Positions 1 through 8,639 of a stretch of 57,711 nt of DNA are shown piece after piece. The position numbers and the translations under genes are program-made. The notes under the pieces are model-generated. The model made no database searches. It worked only from the letters and a program-made list of their open reading frames with translations, and was not told the DNA's origin. Source of the stretch: Verrucomicrobiaceae bacterium UBA7681 (lineage in GTDB: Bacteria; Verrucomicrobiota; Verrucomicrobiia; Verrucomicrobiales; Verrucomicrobiaceae). Position 1 is the first letter of the stretch. Every line of letters begins with the position of its first letter. The stretch covers positions 1-57,711 of the forward strand of contig DLGZ01000058.1 of NCBI GenBank assembly GCA_002482965.1. The letters run 5' to 3'.

Positions 1-668
1 TCATAAAGCTGGGAGGGATGGCGCGGATGCAGGATCGTCTCCAGTTCGGCACGCCCGCCACGATACTTCTCAAAGTAGGCAATGATGTCCGGGCTGTTCT
101 GCAACCCTTCGGGAATCAGCCCCGGCTGCCCGCCCTGGCGGTAGAAGTCTTCATGCAGAATCTCCGTCGGAAACTTCACCGCCCAAGGTACCGTCGTCAC
201 TCTGCCAAACAGCTCGCCATTGATGAAGTTCGCGATGCGGCCCAGGAAGATGCCCAGCGGCGCGCCGCAGACAATGGAGTCACCGATGCCCGCCCAGGAG
301 ATCTTGTGCTTCCACGCATACCAGCCGCAGAAGAGCGTGACACCAGCAATGCCGCCATGACTGGCCATCCCGCCCTGATTCAGCAGGAAAAACGTCCACG
401 GCGCATGGATGAACTCGTCAAAATTGTACAGCAGCATGTAGCCAAGCCGCCCACCCAGCACGAGCCCGAAGAGCGACACCAGCGTGATGAAATCCGCCAC
501 CGCCTCCGGCTTGATCTCCGAGAGTCCCCGCTTCGCCAGAAAGTACATCACCTGATAGGTCAGGTAAAATCCCAGCACGTAGGCGAGGCCATACCAATGA
601 ATGGCGATCTTGTCCGTGAACTTGATGACGAACGGACTGAGGTCGTGCAGGTAGTAGGCGAAAAACAT
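1..668 (-). CDS. lgt: Prolipoprotein diacylglyceryl transferase, 3' end cut by window
   Basis: Integral membrane enzyme that moves diacylglycerol from phosphatidylglycerol to the lipobox cysteine of prolipoproteins, the first step of lipoprotein maturation. The minus-strand frame stays open from an ATG at 668 to the window edge (222 codons, no stop reached). It shows family hallmarks: an early IHWYGLAY segment, GGRLGYMLLYN, the HGGIAG motif, GRIANFINGELFGR with the conserved Arg and Asn, and HPSQLY at the cut end. Several hydrophobic segments fit the seven-helix Lgt fold. It lies downstream of purH on the same strand, with 167 nt and a strong inverted repeat between them. The C-terminus is missing only because the window begins here. 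Confidence 0.95.
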   Translation of the reverse strand, partial: MFFAYYLHDLSPFVIKFTDKIAIHWYGLAYVLGFYLTYQVMYFLAKRGLSEIKPEAVADFITLVSLFGLVLGGRLGYMLLYNFDEFIHAPWTFFLLNQGGMASHGGIAGVTLFCGWYAWKHKISWAGIGDSIVCGAPLGIFLGRIANFINGELFGRVTTVPWAVKFPTEILHEDFYRQGGQPGLIPEGLQNSPDIIAYFEKYRGGRAELETILHPRHPSQLY

Positions 669-768
669 GGGCGCTAGGCATTGAACGGGAGAGGCTTCCG
701 CACAAGGGGCAAAATGCAGCACGCAGCCCTCAGGGTTGGGTGCTGCTGATACCGCTTAATTAAGGTGG

Positions 769-799
769 CTTAACTATCTATCTGACTTAGATAGTTAAG
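769..799. terminator. Perfect 12-bp inverted repeat between purH and lgt
   Basis: CTTAACTATCTA and its exact complement TAGATAGTTAAG are separated by a 7-nt loop. The arms are AT-rich, unlike the GC-rich surroundings. The site is 37 nt past the purH stop and about 100 nt before the lgt start. It may end purH transcription or be an operator for lgt. No clear T-run follows, so the terminator reading is only moderately supported. Confidence 0.5.
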
Positions 800-835
800 A
801 CTGAGTGGATTGCCCACCCATTACACGCGCCAATC

Positions 836-2374
836 CTAGTGCAGGAAATGGCGCACGCCGGTGAAGCACATGGCCATTTTGTGCTCATCCGCTGCGGCAA
901 TGACTTCGGCATCCTTCACGGAACCGCCGGGCTGGATCGCTGCGGTGGCTCCGGCTTCAGCGGCGGCGATGAGGCCGTCGGGGAAGGGGAACATGGCGTC
1001 GGAGGCGACGATGCAGCCCTTGAGGCTGAGTCCGGCTTCCTTGGCTTTCCAAATCGCGATGCGGCAGGAGTCCACGCGGCTCATCTGGCCGGCACCGATG
1101 GCGAGGGTGCGGTCGTGGGTGGCGAAGACGATGGCGTTGGACTTCACGTGCTTCACCACGCGCCAGCCGAAGCGCATGGCTTCGAGCTCGTCGCGGGTCG
1201 GCGGACGGATGGTCTTGACCTTCGTTTCGAGATCTTCCAGGCCGAGGGCACGGGAGTCGCTGTCCATGACCATCACGCCGCCAGGAGCGGAGCGGATCGT
1301 TGGCTCAGTGAGGGCTTGGGCCACGCCGGGCAGCATCTGGATGAGGCGCAGGTTCTTTTTCTTCTGCAGCAGCGCACGCGCATCCGCATCGAAATCCGGG
1401 GCGATGATGACGTCGGTGAAAATCTCCGAGATGATGCGGGCGAGGCCCAGCGTCATGCTGCGGTTCACCACGATGACGCCGCCAAACGGAGCCTGCTTGT
1501 CGGTTTCAAACGCCTTCTGCCATGCCTCGCGCAGATCTTCGTCCGCACAGCCCACGCCGCAGGGATTGGTGTGCTTGAGGATGGCCACGGTGGGGCGGCG
1601 GAACTCCAGGGCGATCTCTGCCGCCGCGTGGATGTCCAGCACGTTGGTGTAGCTGAGGTCTTTGCCGTGCAGCTTGACGAAGTAGTCGCCGAAGTTGCCG
1701 TAAAGGGAGGTCTTCTGGTGCGGGTTGTCACCGTAGCGCAGCTCGGCGTACAGCGGCAGGCTAAGATTGAAGGTCTTCTGTGTGGTCTGCTCCTTGTTCA
1801 GGTAGGCAGCGATGGCGGTGTCGTAGGCGCCGGTGCGCTGAAACACCTTGCAGGCCAGGCGCTCGCGGGTGCCCAGAGTGGTGTCTCCGGCGTGCTCCTT
1901 CATCTCTTCCAGCACGACGCTGTAATCAGCGGGATCCGTGATCACGGTCACCCAGCGGTGGTTTTTCGCTGCGCTGCGCAGCATGGACGGGCCGCCGATG
2001 TCGATGTTCTCGATGGCTTCTTCCAGCGTCACGTCCTTCTTGGCGATGGTCTCCTCAAAGGGGTAGAGATTGACCACCACGAGGTCGATGCAGGGGATGT
2101 CGTGCTTCTGGGCGTTCTTCTTGTCCTCCTCATTGTCACGGCGCTGCAGCAGGCCGCCGTGGACTTTCGGGTGCAGCGTCTTCACGCGGCCGTCAAACAT
2201 CTCTGGAAAGCCGGTGTGGTCAGACACGTCCGTGACCGTCAGGCCGCCCTCTTTGAGGTGCTTGGACGTCCCCCCCGTGGACAGCAGCTCCACCCCGAGC
2301 GCCGCCAGTCCTTTGGCGAAGTCGAGAAGGCCGGTTTTATCGGATACAGAGAGCAGGGCGCGGGCGATGGGCAT
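836..2374 (-). CDS. purH: Bifunctional AICAR formyltransferase / IMP cyclohydrolase
   Basis: Catalyses the last two steps of de novo purine synthesis: formylation of AICAR with 10-formyl-THF, then closure to IMP. The 512-residue length is normal. The N-terminal cyclohydrolase (MGS-like) domain, about residues 1-195, has SDKTG, TLHPKVHGG and IDIGGPSMLRSAAKN. The C-terminal transformylase domain has LRYGDNPHQ, the HTNPCGVG motif with its catalytic Lys-His, QAPFGGVIVVNR, SNAIVFA and FPFPDG near the end. The ATG at 2374 gives a clean MPIARALLSVSDKTG start. A long plus-strand ORF across the same interval is only its antisense shadow. Confidence 0.98.
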   Translation of the reverse strand: MPIARALLSVSDKTGLLDFAKGLAALGVELLSTGGTSKHLKEGGLTVTDVSDHTGFPEMFDGRVKTLHPKVHGGLLQRRDNEEDKKNAQKHDIPCIDLVVVNLYPFEETIAKKDVTLEEAIENIDIGGPSMLRSAAKNHRWVTVITDPADYSVVLEEMKEHAGDTTLGTRERLACKVFQRTGAYDTAIAAYLNKEQTTQKTFNLSLPLYAELRYGDNPHQKTSLYGNFGDYFVKLHGKDLSYTNVLDIHAAAEIALEFRRPTVAILKHTNPCGVGCADEDLREAWQKAFETDKQAPFGGVIVVNRSMTLGLARIISEIFTDVIIAPDFDADARALLQKKKNLRLIQMLPGVAQALTEPTIRSAPGGVMVMDSDSRALGLEDLETKVKTIRPPTRDELEAMRFGWRVVKHVKSNAIVFATHDRTLAIGAGQMSRVDSCRIAIWKAKEAGLSLKGCIVASDAMFPFPDGLIAAAEAGATAAIQPGGSVKDAEVIAAADEHKMAMCFTGVRHFLH

Positions 2375-2542
2375 GTGTGTCTTGGGAGGAAGTTCGGGGG
2401 TCGGGAGTAAAGGGAGAAATATGGGGGTGCCAAGCGCATTTCACAGGCCATGTCGTGACCGATGGAGGGAGTATTTTTTCGACGCTCTATTTGCTTGTCA
2501 TTCCACGCCCCTGCTGAAATGGTTTAATCCATTGCCGCAAAT

Positions 2543-3103
2543 ATGAGCCTGCCGCCACCGCTGCCACCTTCATCCGCCCCAGAACCCGATGCCGCGCCCA
2601 AGGCCTGCGTGAACTGCGGCTCCATCCGCTTCAGCACCCAGACCAAGCTGCCCGTGTGCGAGCCCTGCCGCGTGGCCATGATCAAGCATCCGTTTCCATT
2701 CTGGGTCATACTGGCCTCCGCGACGGTGACCCTATTGTTGCTGAGCTCGATGGCTCTTTCACGCGAGCGCTTTCATGCCGCCCTTCACCTGGCCACCACG
2801 AAGAAATTGGCGAAGCAGGAGCGCTGGGATGAGGCCTATGAAAACTACCGCGGCCTCATGGCGGTACACTCCGACACTGAAAGCCTGCTGGACTACGCCG
2901 AAGCCGCCTTCAACAGCGGTCATAAACGCGAGGCCGCGCAGGCGCTGGACACCATGGCTGGAAGGCGCGTGAGCAAAGACGAAGAGCGCCGCTACAACAC
3001 CCTGGTTTACAAATTCCAGCTGGAGCAGCAGCAGCGCCAGGCGCTCGTGCCGGTCATGCCGCTGGCTCCTGTCAATGTCTCGCCGATCCGGCTGAACCCT
3101 TGA
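2543..3103 (+). CDS. Zinc-ribbon, single-TM, TPR-like membrane protein
   Basis: Function unknown. The 186 residues start with a proline-rich leader, then a small zinc ribbon with two CxxC knuckles (CVNC at about 22-25 and CEPC at about 42-45). A transmembrane helix follows at about 53-75 (FWVILASATVTLLLL). The C-terminal half is helical and TPR-like (about 80-160), ending in a Gln-rich stretch and a Pro-rich tail. The layout suggests a membrane-anchored scaffold with a cytosolic ribbon. It is followed after 15 nt by a membrane metalloprotease on the same strand, so the two are probably co-transcribed. Confidence 0.8.
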   Translation: MSLPPPLPPSSAPEPDAAPKACVNCGSIRFSTQTKLPVCEPCRVAMIKHPFPFWVILASATVTLLLLSSMALSRERFHAALHLATTKKLAKQERWDEAYENYRGLMAVHSDTESLLDYAEAAFNSGHKREAAQALDTMAGRRVSKDEERRYNTLVYKFQLEQQQRQALVPVMPLAPVNVSPIRLNP

Positions 3104-3118
3104 GCCGCCTCCACCGCC

Positions 3119-3652
3119 ATGTTTTTCATCCCAGCTCCCGTCATTTCGTTTCTCACATTCCCCGGCGTCATCGTGCATGAGGCCGCGCATCAGCTCATGT
3201 GCCGGGTGACGAAAACCCCGGTGCTCAAGGTCTGCTACTTTCAACTGGGGAATCCCGCAGGGTACGTCATCCACGATGCACCCTCCTCCGGCTGGAAGCA
3301 CTTCCTCATCTCCGTGGCCCCGTTTTTGATCAACTCCATCCTCGGGGTCCTGATCTGTCTCCCGGTGGCATTGGCGACCGCTGCCAAGGCCTCCGTGGGA
3401 CCGGTGGACGTCTTGCTCGGCTGGGTGGGGATTTCCGTGGCCATGCATGCCTTTCCCAGCACCGGAGACGCCGCAAGCTTGTGGGGAACCTTGAAGGCAG
3501 CCAACACCCCCTGGCTGCTGCGCATCATCGGTTTTCCCGCCGTCGGAGTGATCTACATCGGAGCCGCTCTCTCCATGGTCTGGTTTGACGCCATCTACGC
3601 CGCCATGATCTGCTTCGGCGCGCCCGCCCTCTTCTTGGACATGATCGCCTGA
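3119..3652 (+). CDS. Membrane zinc metalloprotease-like protein (HEAAH motif)
   Basis: 177 residues, largely hydrophobic, with about four membrane segments. The first hydrophobic segment carries VIVHEAAHQ at about residues 18-26, an HExxH zinc-binding motif placed as in M50/DUF3267-type intramembrane proteases. A later His/Asp-containing stretch (AMHAFPSTGDA, about residues 103-113) could supply the third ligand, as such motifs do in M50-like families. Substrate unknown. It directly follows the zinc-ribbon/TPR gene, which might be a partner or substrate adaptor (inference). The family name is a best fit; the HExxH in a membrane segment is seen directly. Confidence 0.75.
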   Translation: MFFIPAPVISFLTFPGVIVHEAAHQLMCRVTKTPVLKVCYFQLGNPAGYVIHDAPSSGWKHFLISVAPFLINSILGVLICLPVALATAAKASVGPVDVLLGWVGISVAMHAFPSTGDAASLWGTLKAANTPWLLRIIGFPAVGVIYIGAALSMVWFDAIYAAMICFGAPALFLDMIA

Positions 3653-3684
3653 CCATCCATGGGCGATGCATCCTTTCCGGACCG

Positions 3685-4250
3685 CTGATATTAGCGTCAT
3701 GTCAGCGTCTAATCAGCGGTTGAAATCCCAGCATTTTCACCCACGGCGACCGAGCCAATGGAAAGCCTTCTGGCAGTGGCATGAACAGAATTTCTAACCG
3801 CTGACATGACGCTAATAAGACGCTGATAAAGGCATCCAGAAATTCCAGACCTCTGATATTAGCGTCATGTCAGCGTCTGATCAGCGGTTAAAAATCCCAG
3901 CATTTTCACCCACAGCCTTCGATCCAAACAAACCCCTCAGGTAGCGATTTGAACAGAATTTCTAACCGCTGACATGACGCTAATAAGACGCTGATAAAAG
4001 GCATCCAGAAATTCCGGACCTCTGATATTAGCGTCATGTCAGCGTCTAATTAGAGGTTAAAAATCCCAGCATTTTCACCCACAGCAACCGAGCCATGCAA
4101 ACCCCTCAGGCAGCGGTTTGAACAGAATTTCTAACCGCTGATATGACGCTAATAAGACGCTGATAAAAGGCATCCAGAAATTCCGGACCTCTGATATTAG
4201 CGTCATGTCAGCGTCTAATCAGCGGTTAAAAATCCCAGCATTTTCACCCA
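3685..4250. repeat. Tandem array, ~169-bp unit, about 3.4 copies
   Basis: The phrase CTGATATTAGCGTCATGTC starts at 3685, 3853, 4022 and 4191, giving periods of 168, 169 and 169 bp. Each unit has arm A with ATTAGCGTCATGTCAGCG and arm B, about 100 bp on, with its exact reverse complement CGCTGACATGACGCTAAT. The array is therefore also a series of alternating inverted repeats. Copies differ at few positions, mostly in the ~30 nt between arms. No convincing ORF spans it. It fills the gap between two converging transcription units. Confidence 0.93.
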
Positions 4251-4285
4251 CGGCTTCTTATCAGCGCTTCCTTCCGGCTTGCTCC

Positions 4286-4723
4286 TCAAGGCACCACCTT
4301 CGGCACAAACGGCGGGTACAGCTTCCGCGCTCCAAATTCCACATACCGGTTCTCGCCGGTCTTCAAATAGACGGGCAGGGGACCCTTTCCGCCAGCGCCC
4401 TCGGGCTGATAAATGAAGTGCGCTCCAGTGACATCGAGCCCGCGTTTCATCATCGTGGCGTCGTCATACTCCACGGCCTCCTCCGCTCGGCGGAAGACGC
4501 CCTCGTCGTGGCTGGCATAGCGCAGGTTCGGCTCGTAGCGGTCATCTTTACCCAGCGCCGTGTAGTACTTCGTGTCGCCCAGCGCCGTGGGGTACTCCGT
4601 CCACTCGTAGTCCGCCGGGCGCAGGTGGATGCGCCAGGAAAGCAGGACGAGGGACGACAGCAGCACCGCCCAGCCGAGCAGCAGCCGACCGGGCGTGTCG
4701 CGGATTTCGTTGGCGGCCATCAC
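4286..4723 (-). CDS. Hypothetical single-TM protein
   Basis: 145 residues. A short cytoplasmic start precedes one transmembrane helix at about 14-30 (LLLGWAVLLSSLVLLSW). A polar, aromatic-rich domain follows (YEWTEYPTAL, KYYTALGKDDRYEPN, FIYQPEG) and would lie outside the membrane. I do not recognise a family. It follows a four-helix membrane protein gene on the same strand after 23 nt, so the two probably form a small operon. Its 3' end runs up to the 169-bp repeat array. Confidence 0.7.
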   Translation of the reverse strand: MMAANEIRDTPGRLLLGWAVLLSSLVLLSWRIHLRPADYEWTEYPTALGDTKYYTALGKDDRYEPNLRYASHDEGVFRRAEEAVEYDDATMMKRGLDVTGAHFIYQPEGAGGKGPLPVYLKTGENRYVEFGARKLYPPFVPKVVP

Positions 4724-4746
4724 CGAAGTTTAAACCGTGGGCGCCA

Positions 4747-5166
4747 TCACTCTTGGGAGAGTTTGTACGTGGTGAGATAGACGGTCACCGTCACCACGAC
4801 GCTCTGCAGGATGCCATACAGGGCCCATTGGAGGCAGATCAGGCCGGGGATCGGCAGCACGGCGTAGAAGATCGGGGCGTAGGACGTGGCGATCAGGCCC
4901 ACAAAGAAGCCAAAGCGAATCGCGGATTTCAGCGTCGTGGTGTTCGGCGCACAGCGGTTGATCCAGATGACGGTCAGACCTGCCGCGGCCATGAACTGCC
5001 CCACCATGAGCCATTTGATCAGCGCTTTCATGCCATCAGGCGTGCGCCACAGACCGGATACCGCCATGTAAGCGGACTTCATGGCCAGTTGGTGGATCAA
5101 CATATCGGTGATCCAGATCGCTGCGAAGGCGGTCAGGAGGATGACAATGGTGCGCTTGGGATTCAT
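4747..5166 (-). CDS. Four-helix membrane protein, unknown function
   Basis: 139 residues with about four hydrophobic helices: 7-27, 53-70, 86-106 and 109-131. MNPKRTIVILLTAFAAIW at the start could be a signal anchor. The pattern resembles small DUF1761/DUF2177-like membrane proteins, but no diagnostic motif is visible, so no family is claimed. It is first gene of a probable two-gene minus-strand unit and is divergent from the downstream oxidoreductase, with about 125 nt of shared upstream sequence. Confidence 0.7.
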   Translation of the reverse strand: MNPKRTIVILLTAFAAIWITDMLIHQLAMKSAYMAVSGLWRTPDGMKALIKWLMVGQFMAAAGLTVIWINRCAPNTTTLKSAIRFGFFVGLIATSYAPIFYAVLPIPGLICLQWALYGILQSVVVTVTVYLTTYKLSQE

Positions 5167-5293
5167 GCGGGAGTCGTTGCGGAGGTTGGGGGCAGAGGGT
5201 GCTCTCGTTCAGGATACCAAGCCGCGCAGGCATTGGGCAATGCTTAAATATATCATTGTCAGCGCCCGGTGCTTCGGCTTCGATGCAGCCTCT

Positions 5294-6367
5294 ATGAGCA
5301 AAAAATGGCGCATCGCCGGCATCAACTTCGATCACTTCCACATGGGCGACCTGCTGCGCCAGACCTCCGAGCACCCGAATGCGGAAATCGTGGGCATCTG
5401 CGATGAGCAGCCCGCACGCCTCGTGGACGCCCAGCGGAATTTCAGCCTCACCGACGCCCAGGTCTTCACCGACTACCGCGCCTGCATGGAGCAGACCAAG
5501 CCCGACATCGTCATCCTCTGTCCCGCTGCCTCGAATCACGGCGACTGGGTTTCCAAGATCGCGCCGTTTGGCACCCACATCATCATGGAGAAACCCTTCG
5601 CCGGATCGCTGGCCGAGGCCGATGCCATGATCGCCGCCATGCAGCCCCACGGCAAGCTCCTCACCGTCAACTGGCCCCTCGTCTGGGATGCCGGCCAGCA
5701 GACCGCCCACCGCCTCATCCAGGAAGGCCTCATCGGCGAAGTCCGCGAATTCCACCACCACGGCGGCAATCGCGGCCCGCTCTACCACGGTGCCGACAAG
5801 ATCGAAAAAGAACCCAGCGCCGCCGAAAAAGCCGCCAGCTGGTTTTACAGCAAAGCGCAGGGCGGGGGCTCCTTGCTCGACTACATGGGTTACGGCACCA
5901 CGCTCGGCACCTGGCACCTCGGTGGCCGGGCCCCGCTGGAAGTCACCGGCGTCTGGGACGAACCCGCCGGGCTGGAGGTGGACGAGCACGCCGTCGCCAT
6001 CATCCGCTACAGCTTCGGCCTCAGCAAAAGCGAAACCCGCTGGGGCACCTTCACCGATCCCTGGACCCACCAGCCCCAGCTCAAGTGCGGCTTCGTCCTC
6101 AAAGGCACCGACGGCACGATCTCGTGCTACGACTACGAACCCACCGTCCGCGTCCAAACCCGCGCCCGCCCGGAAGGCTACGAGATCCCGGTCGATCCCG
6201 TCCAAGCCCCGAACCGCAATCCCGTCGAGCACGTCATCCACCACCTCGAAACCGGCGCGCCCCTCATCGGCCCGCTCCGCCTCGACATTTCCCGCATCGG
6301 CCAGCAGATCGTCGATACCGCCTTCCAGAGCGCCCAGGAGAAACGGACGCTGAAGCTGGTGGGGTAG
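5294..6367 (+). CDS. Gfo/Idh/MocA family oxidoreductase
   Basis: Probable NAD(P)-dependent sugar or inositol-type dehydrogenase, 357 residues. The N-terminal Rossmann domain (about 1-120) has the family pattern with EKP in IIMEKPFAGS. The C-terminal domain carries GGGSLLDYMGYGTTLGTWHLGG, where the usual D(x)3H is replaced by DYMGYG. I chose the ATG at 5294 (MSKKWRIAGINFDHFHMGDLL) because the sequence upstream of it in frame is not protein-like. The Gly-rich loop is atypical (AGINFDHFH rather than GxGxxG), so cofactor use may differ. Substrate unknown. Confidence 0.88.
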   Translation: MSKKWRIAGINFDHFHMGDLLRQTSEHPNAEIVGICDEQPARLVDAQRNFSLTDAQVFTDYRACMEQTKPDIVILCPAASNHGDWVSKIAPFGTHIIMEKPFAGSLAEADAMIAAMQPHGKLLTVNWPLVWDAGQQTAHRLIQEGLIGEVREFHHHGGNRGPLYHGADKIEKEPSAAEKAASWFYSKAQGGGSLLDYMGYGTTLGTWHLGGRAPLEVTGVWDEPAGLEVDEHAVAIIRYSFGLSKSETRWGTFTDPWTHQPQLKCGFVLKGTDGTISCYDYEPTVRVQTRARPEGYEIPVDPVQAPNRNPVEHVIHHLETGAPLIGPLRLDISRIGQQIVDTAFQSAQEKRTLKLVG

Positions 6368-6424
6368 GGCTGGCTCGGCAAAGGTTCAACTTGCAGTGAG
6401 GCGGCAGCTTTGTGCATTGAAGAA

Positions 6425-6943
6425 ATGCCAGGGATCAATCCAGACGACTATGAAAACTGCTCGGTCGAGGAGCTGTATGGGAAGCTGAAGGGGCAAAGCA
6501 TTCACTCGACCCTGTATGTTAGAATCAAGAATGTCATTGATCGTAAAATCAGTGCCTCACAGGAGGCCCATCGTGCCCACGAATTGAAAGAATGGGCCGT
6601 GCTGCACAAGGCAAATCTCGACTTGCAGGCGGACGTTAGGAAAATCGAAAAGAAAGTAGAACAGCCAAAGTCAGAATTTAGAACTTGGTCCCTGTGGGTG
6701 GCGATTATTGCTTTGGCTTGGCAGATTGGAGAGAAGCTTCCTTGGCGTTCCTTGTTGCCCAGTTCGTCGTTGCCCTCCGCTGGGGCAGCCCCAAAGACCA
6801 CTCCCTTAGCACCTGTTCAGGCTGCCGATAATCTTCTAGATGCACAAAAGGCACCCAAGGCTTCGGTAGAAACGAGCGAAGAATCAAATCGTGCCACAGA
6901 ACCACAATCGCGACCGACTCCGGCCGAGCATCCCAAAGATTGA
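6425..6943 (+). CDS. Hypothetical protein with coiled coil and one TM helix
   Basis: 172 residues from the ATG at 6425; an ATG at 6410 adds five residues. About residues 20-80 are charged and helical, probably a coiled coil. A hydrophobic segment follows at about 86-100 (WSLWVAIIALAWQIG). The C-terminus is Pro/Ala/Ser/Thr-rich and low-complexity (APKTTPLAPVQAAD). No family recognised. It opens a run of small plus-strand genes with lower GC than the core genes, typical of accessory DNA. Confidence 0.65.
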   Translation: MPGINPDDYENCSVEELYGKLKGQSIHSTLYVRIKNVIDRKISASQEAHRAHELKEWAVLHKANLDLQADVRKIEKKVEQPKSEFRTWSLWVAIIALAWQIGEKLPWRSLLPSSSLPSAGAAPKTTPLAPVQAADNLLDAQKAPKASVETSEESNRATEPQSRPTPAEHPKD

Positions 6944-6977
6944 CTCTCGGGGGCCAGCTGCCAGCGGTAGCTAGGGC

Positions 6978-7000
6978 GGAGGCTCCATTCAAAAGCCTCC
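6978..7000. terminator. Weak hairpin after the 6425 gene
   Basis: GGAGGCT pairs with AGCCTCC across a 9-nt loop, 35 nt after the stop codon. An AT-rich stretch containing TTTATT follows about 10 nt later. It is plausible as a terminator but not canonical. The rest of the 6944-7194 gap is AT-rich; I see no gene there. Confidence 0.35.
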
Positions 7001-7194
7001 AAATGCCCCGTTTATTAACTACCAACAATCAATGTAATGTAAAGTGTGTATATGCTCAGTAAATGATAAGTTGCAAGAATAACCCTGCCGAATAATCGTT
7101 AGGTGCTGTCAGTTTAAATCTCTCAGCATCACTCCATTGCTTTTATCCCTTGAGCACACGCGAGGAATCTTACCCCTTACCCCGGCGTTTTTTT

Positions 7195-7902
7195 ATGAGC
7201 TCAGAAACCGACCCATTACCGCGGCCATCCAAAGCTCCATTGATTCTCATTTTCAGTGTGACTTTAATCATCTTATCTGGATGGGCTGCATTTGGAATCA
7301 ACCAACTTGGAGCTCCTTTTAATGCGACATTGCCCAACTTGGGCCTTTTTGGAGACATGTTTGGCTGTCTTAATGCTCTATTTTCGGCAGTGGCTATGAC
7401 GTTTGGTTTCTACGCTTTAAGGATACAAAATTGGCAAATTCAAGATCAGCAAAGGCAAATCAACGCTGAGAAAAAGAACGCCGAGGAAATGTTTCGTCGT
7501 GAAAAATTACGCGAGTTTTTAGACTCGATGTCCGAATTCAAAGACCTAGTCATGAGCTCTACTTTGAAGTTTCTTGAGAACCCATCCATGAATGATTATC
7601 AATGGTGGCCGATTGGAAACGGGATGATGAGTCGCCATTCAGAGGTCACAACTTTGGTTCAGCTCTACTTTGCAAATGATGCCGCAAAAATGCTACCCTC
7701 AGGTCCTAACAAGAATGTGATACCAATTGTGGATAAAGTTCGCCGATCAATTACTGCAAACACCCTCGTTGCTGACAGTGATTTACCTAAAGCCATGCTT
7801 GCTTTCCACGATTACGTCGACGAGATTACACTCCGCGTGCATGAAGTGATCCTCGATTTGGAAAGCATCGTCAAAAATCATTCTGCGTCGTCGAAAAATT
7901 AA
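7195..7902 (+). CDS. Two-TM plus coiled-coil membrane protein (putative AbiC-like architecture)
   Basis: 235 residues from the ATG at 7195; a TTG at 7150 is possible. Two transmembrane helices (about 15-35 and 55-78) flank a loop. The second contains LFGDMFGCLNALFSAVAM followed by ALRIQNWQIQDQQRQ, the GD-FG-N-LFS plus Gln-rich coiled-coil pattern of bacterial two-TM proteins that include the putative phage-abortive-infection (putAbiC) group. The remaining ~150 residues are a soluble helical domain without a recognised motif. A defence role is inferred only from this architecture and the accessory surroundings; no partner defence gene is visible. Confidence 0.7.
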   Translation: MSSETDPLPRPSKAPLILIFSVTLIILSGWAAFGINQLGAPFNATLPNLGLFGDMFGCLNALFSAVAMTFGFYALRIQNWQIQDQQRQINAEKKNAEEMFRREKLREFLDSMSEFKDLVMSSTLKFLENPSMNDYQWWPIGNGMMSRHSEVTTLVQLYFANDAAKMLPSGPNKNVIPIVDKVRRSITANTLVADSDLPKAMLAFHDYVDEITLRVHEVILDLESIVKNHSASSKN

Positions 7903-7983
7903 AAAGCAAAGATGCCAGGCATTTAGTGCGCGTTTTTGTTAATTTCATCGGCTGGCGTTTTTTAACCGTTAATCATTACTCTA

Positions 7984-8220
7984 ATGTCTCCTGAGCAAAT
8001 TCTTCACAAGGCCATCGAGCTTATTAACCTTAACGGCGTGCTTCCACTGGCGACGGCCACTATGAAACCAACTGCATATTTCCCTGGCAGCGTCCATGTA
8101 GGCTATGTCACGGGCATTGTTTTTGGAACAGACAACAGAGGAACACTCGAAATGCTCAGTCACCAGACATCCCAGACGTTCCATCTTACCCTCGACCAAA
8201 TCGACAGTCTGACCGCTTAA
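7984..8220 (+). CDS. Small hypothetical protein
   Basis: 78 residues with balanced composition (MSPEQILHKAIELINLNG start; GYVTGIVFGTDNRG; ends QIDSLTA). No signal peptide, membrane segment or known motif. It sits between two copies of the GATGCCAGGCATTTAGT repeat, as do the other small genes in this stretch. Real coding status is supported by non-repetitive, protein-like sequence but not by homology. Confidence 0.5.
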   Translation: MSPEQILHKAIELINLNGVLPLATATMKPTAYFPGSVHVGYVTGIVFGTDNRGTLEMLSHQTSQTFHLTLDQIDSLTA

Positions 8221-8247
8221 CAAAAGCCATTCATGCCAGGCAAAAAA

Positions 8248-8475
8248 GATGCCAGGCATTTAGTACGGTTGCCCATGATGTATACATCTGAAAATCATTA
8301 AGTTACGTCACCCATTGCGCATGCTTAACTTGCCGCGTGAGCTCGGGTCAGGAAGTAATCAAGCCTGCGATTCGGCAGGCGAGCGTCAGGTAAAGCTACG
8401 ACGAAGGCAGGGCTTTGACCGATGGCCCGTGCCTACCAGCGAAGTCCCCTTCCCACCCGGCCAAACCTACCCGAC
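8248..8475. repeat. Long direct repeat, copy 1 (~228 bp)
   Basis: Starts with GATGCCAGGCATTTAGTAC and runs through CATCTGAAAATC, AGGAAGTAATCA, CGTCAGGTAAAG and GCAGGGCTTTGACCGATGGC. A second copy with the same landmarks in the same order lies at 9483-9718. Identity is high but interrupted by small indels. A 77-aa ORF across this copy (8315-8548) is not supported as a gene. The 8221-8639 gap holds this repeat and AT-rich sequence only. Confidence 0.85.
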
Positions 8476-8639
8476 ACCAGCGTATCACAGAAACTGGAAG
8501 ATGACTGTTTTGAAAACTCGCATATTATGCGAATTATCGTCTTGCTGATTCTAAACCATTCAGGCAGCTGTTTGATTTTCAGCTCTCAGGCAGGGCTCGC
8601 CGAGGGAAAACTCGAAAAGACTATTTTTTTTATTCGCTC

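Noticed and set aside
839..2410. 523-aa plus-strand ORF
   Set aside because: It is the antisense of purH; composition is Gly/Val/His-rich as in shadow frames and no domain is seen.
3685..4250. CRISPR array
   Set aside because: The period is 169 bp, the inter-arm sequences are conserved rather than variable spacers, and no cas gene is near.
8315..8548. Small gene in the long direct repeat
   Set aside because: The frame is not conserved in the second repeat copy, which has indels, and the residues do not look protein-like.
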